Assembly (NCBI RefSeq): GCF_001295795.1
Contig: NZ_LJHY01000016.1
Span: 124,001-188,000 of the forward strand
From: Novosphingobium sp. AAP83
Lineage (GTDB): Bacteria; Pseudomonadota; Alphaproteobacteria; Sphingomonadales; Sphingomonadaceae
Length of the DNA: 64,000 nucleotides
Direction of reading: 5' to 3'
Both the position numbers and the translations under genes were made by a program. Below the pieces are notes generated by a model, which was not told the DNA's origin, made no database searches, and worked only from the letters and a program-made list of their open reading frames with translations. Positions 12,910 to 20,026 of the stretch are shown one piece after another (within the stretch, counting starts at the first letter, position 1; each line of letters starts with the position of its first letter).

Positions 12910-14025
12910 TTACGAAGGAAGCGCGAGGCCCTGTTTAAGTGCCGCAATCAGGGTTTCACGGAATTTCGGGCCGATCGTTGTTCCGGGGATGTTGTCAAAG
13001 CCGTGGAATGCGCCAGGCACGACATGCAGTTCTGCCGCCACACCGCTGTCGATCAGACGCTTGGCGTAATCGATATCTTCATCGGCGAACAAGTCGATAG
13101 AACCAACGCCGATGAAAGCAGGGGGGAGGCCCTTGAGATCTTCAGTCCGTGCAGGCACAGCACCAGCAGGCACCCGTCGTGAGCCGGCAGCCACACCGAG
13201 AAATGACGACCAGCCAAAGCGGTTGTGCGCTTCGGTCCATATAACTGCGCCCATCATGGGAGGTTTAGGCCGGGTGCTGCCCGTCCGGTCATCCAGCATA
13301 GGATAGATCAGCGCCTGATAGGCCAGTGGTATCTCTCCCCGGTCTCTTGCTGCAATTGCCAAGATGGCTGCATGACCGCCACCGGCACTGTCGCCCAGAA
13401 CCGCGATCCGGTCACTGTTGCCGCCCATCTGATGAGCATTCTGGTACAACCATTTCAGGCCAGCGTAATTGTCTTCAAGTGAACCGGCAAAGCGGGTCTC
13501 AGGTGCAAGCCGGTAGTCAACGCTTACGATAAGGCAATCGAGAGCGGCTGCTATCTCCTGAAGTTGGCGGAGACCGGATTTGGCATCGCCGATAATGAAG
13601 CCGCCGCCATGGGTATGAAGGATGCACGACCGCAAAGACCCATCATCCTTGGCGTTGACGATAAACACCCGAACATCAGGGGCGCCGCCATAGCCCGGAA
13701 TGCTCTTCTCTGTCCAAGCCGGAGCAGCCAGCACTGGCGACGCGTATGCGCGAGCACCCTCGCGCATACGCACAAGGTTGGCGGCGGTGGGCACCGCTTT
13801 CGACATCGGCAAAAGGCGAGGCAACATGGGGCGCAGTTCGGGATGCACAAAGGGCATCACATCGAACGGCACTGCCGCACCCAGTGGTGCTGAGAAAGCA
13901 AGGCCCACGGTTGCCATGCCGAACTGCTTCGCAAACTGGCGACGCGATAAGCCATTTGCCACAATCACATCAGGGATGTGCAAAGAAGCGCGATCGATAG
14001 ACGAAACAAATTTCTGCTTTGGCAT
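12910..14025 (-). CDS. Tat-exported HSL-family carboxylesterase
   Basis: A 371-residue alpha/beta hydrolase of the hormone-sensitive-lipase family. It has the oxyanion HGGG motif (THGGGFIIGD), the nucleophile GDSAGGG, the acid region GSIDLFADEDID and the histidine HGFDN. Residues about 26-52 form a Tat signal (SRRQFAKQFGMATVGLAFSA), so it acts in the periplasm. The ATG at 14025 is chosen because upstream in-frame codons run into the 102-nt repeat that marks the island boundary; GGAT lies 11 nt before it and support is modest. An ATG at 14037 is the alternative. It probably deacylates substrates of the neighbouring glycosidase. Confidence 0.85.
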   Translation of the reverse strand: MPKQKFVSSIDRASLHIPDVIVANGLSRRQFAKQFGMATVGLAFSAPLGAAVPFDVMPFVHPELRPMLPRLLPMSKAVPTAANLVRMREGARAYASPVLAAPAWTEKSIPGYGGAPDVRVFIVNAKDDGSLRSCILHTHGGGFIIGDAKSGLRQLQEIAAALDCLIVSVDYRLAPETRFAGSLEDNYAGLKWLYQNAHQMGGNSDRIAVLGDSAGGGHAAILAIAARDRGEIPLAYQALIYPMLDDRTGSTRPKPPMMGAVIWTEAHNRFGWSSFLGVAAGSRRVPAGAVPARTEDLKGLPPAFIGVGSIDLFADEDIDYAKRLIDSGVAAELHVVPGAFHGFDNIPGTTIGPKFRETLIAALKQGLALPS

Positions 14026-14060
14026 TTTTAGAATCATCCGTCGTAGCGCCAACTTTACCC

Positions 14061-14163
14061 CCCCCGAATGCCGCCACATGGGTCTGGCTTTCTTTGGGTG
14101 CAATAAGCAGACTGAATGGACAAAAGCCCGCAAAGTCAAGGGCCATGGGCCTGCCTTAGGGCG
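14061..14163. repeat. Left copy of ~102-nt direct repeat (putative att)
   Basis: It shares the blocks GTCTGGCTTTCTTTGGGTG, GACAAAAGCCCG and AAAGTCAAGG with the copy at 36590-36691, in the same orientation. It lies directly upstream of the esterase and marks the start of accessory DNA. An IS256-like remnant begins within a few nucleotides of its right end. Confidence 0.75.
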
Positions 14164-14267
14164 GGTCGTGTCCCACGGGGTGGTGTAAGAAGGTTTCCCT
14201 GATTGGGTGGCCGCCGTCGATCTTCTAGTAGGGTTCGGGTTCAGATGCGAACTCGAACCTAGAGAAG

Positions 14268-14394
14268 ATGACGATTACCGATGATACAATCGGCCCTTGT
14301 CGAGCTGATCGAGCAAGGGGCTAATAGCGATTTGGTGCGCGAGATGCTGGCTTTTGCCGCCAAGCACGGGAACCTTAGAAATCTAAGTGCTTAG
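14268..14394 (+). pseudogene. N-terminal remnant of an IS256-family transposase
   Basis: A start reading MTITDDTI at 14268 loses frame after eight codons. An overlapping frame from 14281 then encodes ALVELIEQGANSDLVREMLAFAAK, which resembles the N-terminus of IS256-family transposases of sphingomonads (usual form ALxxLLEKxxDxDLLREMxxFAAQ). A stop at 14394 ends it after ~45 codons of a protein normally near 400. The preceding ~100 nt, with facing GGGTTCGGGTTC and GAACTCGAACC motifs, looks like the usual IS leader. So this is a frameshifted and truncated copy. Family assignment rests on a short match. Confidence 0.45.
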
Positions 14395-14705
14395 CCGTTA
14401 TCTCTCCCTTTGAGCGGTAACTCTGAAGCTAAAGCCCTGTAAGACATACAGTTATTCACGACATTTAGCTGCCGCAAATCGGAACGAACCTCGTCGGCCG
14501 TTAGCGCCCGCTACCGCTTGGGCACTCCATTGACAGCCGATATCTGGCCCTACCTATACATGCGCCAAGACAAGAAATTCAGAAACGCTTTCCGAGTTTT
14601 CTCGTTAGCGCATGAATGGACAAGGACCACTGTGTCACGCCTAGGCTAAGTCCGGAACTTTACCGCCGGGTCTCGCAAAGCCATGGCATGACACTATGGG
14701 CGGCC
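14395..14705. other. Gene-free stretch after the IS remnant
   Basis: I see no supported gene, tRNA or strong hairpin here. The sequence is probably decayed island DNA between the transposase remnant and the stop of the leftward 273-residue gene. Confidence 0.4.
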
Positions 14706-15527
14706 TTAGTTTCCTGTCCTCTCTGCATCCTCTGCAATTCGCAGCGACAGGAAGTGCCGCGTGAGAGCCTGCGCGCCTTGTCGCTGGACAATATTTGACC
14801 AGTGCTCCCAACGGTCTGCCCTGCTCAGCAGCCAGCGGTAGAACAGATCACGCACATGCTCGCTGTCGAACTGCAGCGCCCAGATTGTCTCGCTTATCGC
14901 AATTCGTGACCTTGCAGGCCCGATCAGCACGATGGCAGGCGCGTTGTCGACGGTGTGCCGGGCAAAGGCGATTGGCATGGGTGGCAGCGATGCCTCGGCC
15001 CGGGCGATGGCCTGTTCCATAGCTGCCCGGTCCGGTTCTGGCCGGATGGCGGCATAAGTGGCAAGGCTGCCAAGGCCGATGGGCTTTGCCATCAACTCCG
15101 GATCTCGTGTGGCCATTAGCATGGCCATGATGGCGCGGCCCTCCGGCGTGAGCTTGGCTCGCGGCACGACGTTGCCGGTGTCAATCAGGCCATGGCCTTC
15201 AAGCCATAGGCTGTAATGCACCCCCCGATGCCAGTCGCCACCGAACAAATCATTGACCGCCTCGCTGTGCGTTGAAAGCGTGCGATCAATAGCTACGAGG
15301 ACGGCGAGCAAAAATTCCAACTGTTCGTTGAACACGAATATATCGAAATAGCCCATGCTGAGGCGCTCTTTCCACAGCGCCGAACGCAGTGATCTCCAGC
15401 GCACGCCATTATCGTCGATCAGCGGAAGATCAGGATCGCCGTATGTGTCGATGGTTATCCAATAACCCCATGGGAGCTTTGGATTGCGCTGCTGTTCGTA
15501 GGGAATACCCTTGCCGTTCTTGCTCAT
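14706..15527 (-). CDS. Conserved hypothetical protein, 273 aa
   Basis: I do not recognise the family. The protein is soluble, has no signal peptide, and shows a tryptophan-rich start (LPWGYWITIDTYGD) and a central helical segment around AMLMATRDPELMAKPIGLGS. The C-terminal half ends WLLSRADRWEHWSNIV. Its start overlaps the stop of the upstream 256-residue gene by 4 nt, so the two are translated together. Neighbouring genes are predicted nucleases and a methyltransferase-like protein, suggesting a role in island maintenance or DNA processing, but this is only context. Confidence 0.6.
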   Translation of the reverse strand: MSKNGKGIPYEQQRNPKLPWGYWITIDTYGDPDLPLIDDNGVRWRSLRSALWKERLSMGYFDIFVFNEQLEFLLAVLVAIDRTLSTHSEAVNDLFGGDWHRGVHYSLWLEGHGLIDTGNVVPRAKLTPEGRAIMAMLMATRDPELMAKPIGLGSLATYAAIRPEPDRAAMEQAIARAEASLPPMPIAFARHTVDNAPAIVLIGPARSRIAISETIWALQFDSEHVRDLFYRWLLSRADRWEHWSNIVQRQGAQALTRHFLSLRIAEDAERTGN

Positions 15528-16294
15528 GTGCGGTCCTCCGGCTTGAAGGCAGGTAGGACGCCGGGTTCCGTGCAGGACGTGTTGCCGGTGTTTGCCCGGG
15601 CCGAATCGTTGATAACCTTGAGCTTGCGGGCAAGTTCGGTCACCTCAAGGTAGACAAAGTGCTCCCCGCGATAGATTTGCCCCCGCTCATACAGGATCGA
15701 GCCGCCACGGTGACGGGGGACGTAATCTTCCGGGCCATTCATGATGGTGCCGAACCACCAGGCAAGATCCTCGCCCTGCCTCGCCCCGGCGCGTCCGGAT
15801 GAGTGGGCCCCGTGCCCCTTGCCTTCGTGCATCGCTCGAGACGGCGCCGCCTCCGCAACAGTAACGTGGCATATGCTGGCCCGCTCTGGCTGTACGTGCT
15901 GACAGACGGCGGCATACGTCACCGGCTGGTGGAGCCCGTCGTTGATACTCCCGGGCAAGGCATCCGCAGACCATCCGGCAAGGGCATGATCGGGTGCAAC
16001 GCCGACATAACCGCCCAGTTCTCCGGTCTGCTGGCGCAAAATGATGCAGGGATAGCCGGTCTCAGGATCGGTCCATGCGACCTTTTCGGATTCGACTATC
16101 CATAGGCCTTGGCCCGCGACGTAGCGGGTCACGTCTCGGTAACGGGCTTCGGGCACGATGCTGGTTCCGGCAATGGGCAAAAGTGGCTGACGCGCAGCAA
16201 GCGCCTTACGGCGTTCGAGATCGGCCTCCTCCTGGCGGCGCTTGTTACGGGCCGCAAGGGCGCGGGTTTCGGGAGTGGATGGCTTTTTCGCCAT
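15524..16294 (-). CDS. Conserved hypothetical protein, 256 aa
   Basis: Family unknown. It begins with a basic, helical segment (MAKKPSTPETRALAARNKRR) and then a mixed alpha/beta domain containing WTDPETGYPCIILRQQTGELGGYVGV. The ATG at 16294 was chosen over a longer reading because AAGGA sits 10 nt upstream and the longer version would run through a terminator-like hairpin. It is followed by an overlapping 273-residue gene. The basic N-terminus could bind nucleic acid; nothing more can be said. Confidence 0.6.
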   Translation of the reverse strand: MAKKPSTPETRALAARNKRRQEEADLERRKALAARQPLLPIAGTSIVPEARYRDVTRYVAGQGLWIVESEKVAWTDPETGYPCIILRQQTGELGGYVGVAPDHALAGWSADALPGSINDGLHQPVTYAAVCQHVQPERASICHVTVAEAAPSRAMHEGKGHGAHSSGRAGARQGEDLAWWFGTIMNGPEDYVPRHRGGSILYERGQIYRGEHFVYLEVTELARKLKVINDSARANTGNTSCTEPGVLPAFKPEDRT

Positions 16295-16319
16295 AATGGT
16301 ATTCCTTCTATGCAAAGAA

Positions 16320-16348
16320 GGCCGCCGACGCTGGATGCGCCGACGGCC
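16320..16348 (-). terminator. 12-bp terminator-like hairpin just before a ribosome site
   Basis: On the minus-strand RNA the arms GGCCGUCGGCGC and GCGUCGGCGGCC pair over 12 bp, including two G-U pairs, and are followed by UUCUUU. On the plus strand the two G-U pairs become A-C mismatches, so the structure is meant for minus-strand RNA. The AAGGA ribosome site of the 256-residue gene begins 12 nt later, placing the hairpin as a leader attenuator or the end of the preceding gene. Confidence 0.65.
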
Positions 16349-16500
16349 TTTGGGTTGATTGTAACGGTTTGGATTGGGGTGCAGCTTGGTGCCGTGCGGT
16401 TCTGCCCGCATCAATTCAGGTCATGGACTTCTCCTTGGCTTTGGCTCCGCCGGAAGGACGGATTTCATGGAAGACTGGTTCGAACCGCTCCTGTCCGTCA

Positions 16501-17427
16501 TCAGGCCGCAACATCGATAACCCCGCGCAGGCGTGAGCGGACTTTCACGCCGTTTGCCCAGGGCACGAAAGTTTTGGTGACAAAGCTGTCTTGGGGTGCA
16601 GCCAGTTTGGCAGCTGTGGCAAGCGCCAGCACCGCATCGGCACGGTTGCATGTAAGCACGCCATGCGAGGCCAGATGATAGATAGCCAGAACGCTGGTCG
16701 TCAGAACATCGGCCAGCACCTGCTCGCGCACGGCAGGCCATTTGCCCTGCTCGATCATCCTGCCAATGCTTCTGCTTGGGCTGGGCTTGGCCGGGATCGA
16801 CAGCGCTGCTGCAAGTTCCGGCAGGTGCACGCACTCTGCACCAACCGACATCGCCATGCACAGATCGAGCTTGGCCGGATGATAGAGGCGGCTTTCGCGC
16901 AATTGCGGCGGCATTTGCAGATCATAGGTGGCCGCACATCGGCGAAGGACGGCAAAGTCCCGGGTTTCTCCGCCATAAGATATCAGCACGGCATTAGGCT
17001 CTGCTGCCAGCGCTGCAAAGAACGCCTCGACCATCTGGCGCTCGGTAGCCGTGTCGTCAGCCCCCTGAGCCGACATCACGACCGGCTGCTCGATTTCTAC
17101 GGTCTCATTGGCCTTGAACCGCATCACCGTCCAGCTGGCAGCGGCAATGGTGTCAAAGGGCCAGCGGATCCTTTTGGGCGCGCTGGCACCTTCAGCAGCG
17201 CGGTATCCGTCCGACGCCGTGTTGTTCCAGCGGAACTCGCAATCGGCCACAATGTAGGTCTTGTCAGGCTGCTTGGCCGAAACAAACGAGTGAAGCTGCT
17301 GCTGCAGCGCCAGATGCAGTGTTTCTGCATCGTGCAGGTCGAACGGCAGCGCACTGGCGTTGTCACTGATATTGTCACAGGCACGGGCATCGAAGCCGGT
17401 GGCATCACGGGTATTGGCATTTGGCAT
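16501..17427 (-). CDS. Predicted 3'-5' exonuclease, PolB-like (DEDD superfamily)
   Basis: A 308-residue protein resembling the predicted PolB-like exonuclease family. The first acidic motif reads IVADCEFRW near residue 60. A second region reads LISYGGETRDFAVLRRCA, in the position of the family's N-G-x-x-F-D-x-P motif, and a late aspartate lies in LADVLTTSVLAIYHL. DEDD nucleases degrade single strands from the 3' end with two metal ions. The ATG at 17427 was preferred to one two codons earlier because AAGGA then sits 7 nt away. A terminator-like hairpin lies just upstream. A second, DnaQ-like exonuclease is encoded 2.6 kb away. Confidence 0.65.
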   Translation of the reverse strand: MPNANTRDATGFDARACDNISDNASALPFDLHDAETLHLALQQQLHSFVSAKQPDKTYIVADCEFRWNNTASDGYRAAEGASAPKRIRWPFDTIAAASWTVMRFKANETVEIEQPVVMSAQGADDTATERQMVEAFFAALAAEPNAVLISYGGETRDFAVLRRCAATYDLQMPPQLRESRLYHPAKLDLCMAMSVGAECVHLPELAAALSIPAKPSPSRSIGRMIEQGKWPAVREQVLADVLTTSVLAIYHLASHGVLTCNRADAVLALATAAKLAAPQDSFVTKTFVPWANGVKVRSRLRGVIDVAA

Positions 17428-17448
17428 TTTCATTTCCTTTGAAACGCA

Positions 17449-17474
17449 AAAAGCCGCCTCGATGGGCGGCTTTT
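17449..17474 (-). terminator. Perfect 10-bp intrinsic terminator before exonuclease gene
   Basis: The arms AAAAGCCGCC and GGCGGCTTTT with a 6-nt loop give a textbook intrinsic terminator with U-tract on the minus strand. The ribosome site of the exonuclease gene begins only ~9 nt after the U-tract, so it either ends transcription of the upstream methyltransferase gene or acts as a leader attenuator. Confidence 0.75.
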
Positions 17475-17640
17475 GCAGGGGTGTGGTGGTATTGGATTGT
17501 TCGATCGATCAGACCGGTTGCGATCGCGCGGTTCGGTCTGACATTCGGGCTTGCGTATCATGCATACGGGCGTGGCTTGCCCGGATTAGAAGGCCGGTTA
17601 GTTTCTCCTTGTCTCGTCCAGTGACGTAGTGTGGTGTTGA

Positions 17641-18786
17641 TCAAGTTTTGCGAGCTGCGGTGTACAGCTCCACAATCTCGGATTTCGCCAAGCTGGGATT
17701 GCCTGCGACGTTTCGGACCATTTTGGCGAAGTTGAGCGAGCCCATGATCCGTTCGACGTACGCAACGTTTTCTGGCGACCGGTCGACAACGTGAATGAAG
17801 TAGTGCGCATTTTTGCTCTTGGAGAAGTCATGGTGGATATCTCCAGCCCGCGCCCCAACCCGCTGGATGGCAAAGTCTGGTTTGTCTGACGTTGTGGACT
17901 CGTCTGACGCTACGAACTTGAAATCGGGGTGGCTCGTTTTGACGTTGTGCAGACGGCGCTCGTCATCCCGGTATTCCCAGATCTGGAACACCACTGGCAC
18001 GTTGCAGGGCTTACCCATGAAAAGAAACGCATAACCTTCCACAATCTTTTCGTGGACGAGGTGAAAGTTGCGGTGCAGGCGATTTTGCACGCTCCGCTTC
18101 CGGAAGGAGCGAGGCAGCACAAAAGCTATCACGTCTGACATGGTTGCCGCATGGTTGAAGAAATCGACTGCCAAGCTTGCGTTTCGCCCAAATGGCGGAT
18201 TACCGATAGTCATGACCGGCCGCTCACTCTGTACCATTATTGCAAAAAAGTCGGACAGAATAACACCAGGGTATTTCGCGTCGATATCACAGGCGAGGCT
18301 GCCGTAAGGCATAAGCTTGAAAAATGCCCCGTCTCCGGCACATGGTTCCAGCATTAGGTAAAGGCCAGGATGGTATCGTTCCAGGACGAATTGATAGAGC
18401 GCGCGAGCAAGCATTGCCGTCGTGTAATACTGATCATACTGGATTGCGTTGGGCACACTTGTAGCCAAAGCCGCGCGCGAGGCGTTGCGCCGTTGTTTCG
18501 TTGCAACGGCTGCATTTGGCACAAACTCGGCCGGCGCTATGCTGACCCACGCTGGATTTCGCCAGAAAATTTTTCGACTAAGTGGCCAGGATGCAATTGA
18601 AACAAAGGATTCTGTGGACCAACTGGGCAATAACAAAGGACGTGCCGGTGTTGTGATTTGTTGACTAGCTGCCGGGGATATACTACATTCAAAAGTATAT
18701 CCTCGAAATATATGCGTATTATTGTAGCATGAAATACCAATATTCGATATTATTGAAGAAAATGTAATAGTCTTATAAAAAATCAT
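17641..18786 (-). CDS. N6-adenine DNA methyltransferase-like protein
   Basis: A 381-residue protein whose central part carries methyltransferase motifs: motif X-like QYDQYYTTAMLARAL, motif I LEPCAGDGAFF near residue 147, and motif IV GNPPFGRN near residue 195. This order and the NPPF tetrad indicate an N6-adenine gamma-class-like enzyme using S-adenosylmethionine. The ATG at 18786 has a perfect AGGAGG 5 nt upstream. However, the first ~110 residues look unlike a folded domain, and an in-frame GTG at 18456 lies just before motif X, so the true protein may be shorter. No restriction partner is adjacent, so it is probably an orphan methylase of the element. Confidence 0.75.
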   Translation of the reverse strand: MIFYKTITFSSIISNIGISCYNNTHIFRGYTFECSISPAASQQITTPARPLLLPSWSTESFVSIASWPLSRKIFWRNPAWVSIAPAEFVPNAAVATKQRRNASRAALATSVPNAIQYDQYYTTAMLARALYQFVLERYHPGLYLMLEPCAGDGAFFKLMPYGSLACDIDAKYPGVILSDFFAIMVQSERPVMTIGNPPFGRNASLAVDFFNHAATMSDVIAFVLPRSFRKRSVQNRLHRNFHLVHEKIVEGYAFLFMGKPCNVPVVFQIWEYRDDERRLHNVKTSHPDFKFVASDESTTSDKPDFAIQRVGARAGDIHHDFSKSKNAHYFIHVVDRSPENVAYVERIMGSLNFAKMVRNVAGNPSLAKSEIVELYTAARKT

Positions 18787-18922
18787 GTCAGCCTCCTGTT
18801 ATATGACATGTTTCTGTCATGGGATTGATGTTGTCATTTACAAAGTTTTTGATTATCGCTTTTGGGCCCGTATCAAAACGACACACATTTTACTTAGGTA
18901 CAAATAAAAGGCTTCTTTCAAA

Positions 18923-19039
18923 TTGTGTCTGACAAAGCTCTTATTTTTCGTATTGGTCTTGTTATCTGCAGGATGCGACCACAAGCGGGTTCACATCTAC
19001 GATTCTGAATGTCGATTTTTGGTTGGAACCTGTGTTTGA
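18923..19039 (+). CDS. Small lipoprotein, 38 aa
   Basis: A short reading frame that starts at TTG encodes KLLFFVLVLLSAGCDHKR, a classical lipoprotein signal with lipobox LSAGC, followed by a 20-residue tail HIYDSECRFLVGTCV with two more cysteines. Codons are sensible and the signal is hard to get by chance. AAAGG lies 11 nt upstream, so the start is weakly supported. It is divergent from the methyltransferase gene. Small lipoproteins like this are often entry-exclusion or lysis-type components on mobile DNA, but no function can be assigned. Confidence 0.4.
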   Translation: MCLTKLLFFVLVLLSAGCDHKRVHIYDSECRFLVGTCV

Positions 19040-19094
19040 CGACACGAATAGCAAGGGGATTGCTTACAATCGCAGGCAATCCCCGCTCTTGTTC

Positions 19095-19514
19095 TCATCG
19101 CGTCTTGAACGCCATGCCGGTTTTCGTCTCCAGAAATTCATGGCGTCGATACTTGACCCTGATCCGCTCGGCCAAGCGGATCATCAACATGTCGCAGTCT
19201 GTGTAACCGGCGTATCTGATCGTGTATTTGCCAGCGAGCACCCAGGAAAGGTCGATCAGATCACTCAACGGCCTGCCTGTAAGCGAAGCGACAGCGCTGT
19301 GCGGGATGCTGCACCGGATTTGCAAAATGTCACCGCAACATTGAAAACCGCCCTGAAAATCGCAGTCTTTATTGACGAACATAAAGTTGGCACGGCGGCT
19401 GTAGGGCGGTGCGATGCAAACCGCATCAAGCTTGGGCGATTCATAGCGGCGAAGAAAGACGAGGCCACGTGCCTTGGCCATTTCGTCCCAAAGCCTTTTG
19501 TCAGAGCGCTTCAT
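19095..19514 (-). CDS. Hypothetical protein, 139 aa
   Basis: Unknown family. The protein is cysteine-rich in its middle part (FVNKDCDFQGGFQCCGDILQIRC) and has the motif DAVCIAPPYSRRANFMFV. The APPY tetrapeptide recalls a methyltransferase motif IV but no SAM-binding motif I is visible, so that similarity is probably accidental. Its ATG overlaps the stop of a 28-codon upstream gene (ATGA), implying coupled translation. Confidence 0.5.
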   Translation of the reverse strand: MKRSDKRLWDEMAKARGLVFLRRYESPKLDAVCIAPPYSRRANFMFVNKDCDFQGGFQCCGDILQIRCSIPHSAVASLTGRPLSDLIDLSWVLAGKYTIRYAGYTDCDMLMIRLAERIRVKYRRHEFLETKTGMAFKTR

Positions 19515-19597
19515 TCTGCTGCCGCCTCGTAGTGATAGGCGTCGTGCAGGAAGGGGGGCCTGCAGGTTTCAATGTCGCAAACGGGAAAGCATTTCAT
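19511..19597 (-). CDS. 28-aa leader-like small protein, coupled to next gene
   Basis: A reading frame of 28 codons beginning MKCFPVCDIETCRPPF and ending YEAAAE. It has a good ribosome site (AAGGAT 7 nt upstream) and its stop overlaps the start of the 139-residue gene as ATGA. A perfect terminator-like hairpin lies just upstream. Three cysteines in 12 residues (CFPVCDIETC) suggest metal binding. It could be a real small protein or a leader peptide that couples translation. Confidence 0.45.
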   Translation of the reverse strand: MKCFPVCDIETCRPPFLHDAYHYEAAAE

Positions 19598-19618
19598 TGT
19601 TGATATCCTTAAATGGCA

Positions 19619-19644
19619 AAAACCGCCCGAATTTGGGCGGTTTT
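19619..19644 (-). terminator. Perfect 10-bp intrinsic terminator before the 28-aa gene
   Basis: The arms AAAACCGCCC and GGGCGGTTTT enclose a 6-nt loop, followed by five U on the minus strand. The ribosome site of the 28-codon gene begins 8 nt later. The placement matches the hairpins at 16320 and 17449. Confidence 0.75.
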
Positions 19645-19647
19645 GCG

Positions 19648-20026
19648 GGTCATCTTAGTGCTTGGTATGCGCGTATCAGCGGCGATGGCCCTGACCGATC
19701 TATGCTGATCGACCGACTGCTTGCCGCTCTTGGTTGATGTTCAATCCTACTTCATGGCGCTGTTCTCCTTTGGCGGATGTTCCTGATGATCATGGTCGAA
19801 GCTCAATTTTCCTCGTCACCACGATATTCAATTCAACCTCCTGCTGCTGTCGGCTCCCGGCTCTGTCAGGGCATTTGCCCTGCGAACATCATGACGCCTG
19901 GCTTGGGAAGCACGGGTCCTCCCGCAAACGCCGACGGCCACACATCGCTGTGTGGCCGTCGGTGTGGCTTTGGCTGGGTTTTGGTCTGAGGCCGGTTTTG
20001 TTCTGATCAAACCGATCCGCCCACGC
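19648..20026 (-). other. Hairpin-rich leader stretch with tiny reading frames
   Basis: No ordinary gene is visible. The stretch holds a perfect 14-bp hairpin at 19931-19962 and a smaller hairpin CAGGGC/GCCCTG near 19866-19881. On the minus strand there is a GGGAGG site 4 nt before a 15-codon GTG frame (19866-19913). Further down, AGGAGG and AAGGAG sites each precede frames of 13 codons or fewer. These may be leader peptides or chance. Confidence 0.35.
19931..19962 (-). terminator. Perfect 14-bp hairpin downstream of DnaQ-like gene
   Basis: The arms CCGACGGCCACACA and TGTGTGGCCGTCGG close on a 4-nt loop. It lies 65 nt after the stop of the DnaQ-like exonuclease gene on the minus strand and is followed by only a short T-run (CGTTTGC). 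It is a plausible terminator or mRNA 3' stabiliser. Confidence 0.6.

Noticed and set aside
14026..14139. Longer start for the esterase
   Set aside because: The extra codons would run through the 102-nt boundary repeat, which is unrelated to esterases, and the Tat signal begins after the chosen start.
19095..19514. Reading the APPY motif as a methyltransferase
   Set aside because: No SAM-binding motif I or other methyltransferase motifs are present in the 139 residues.
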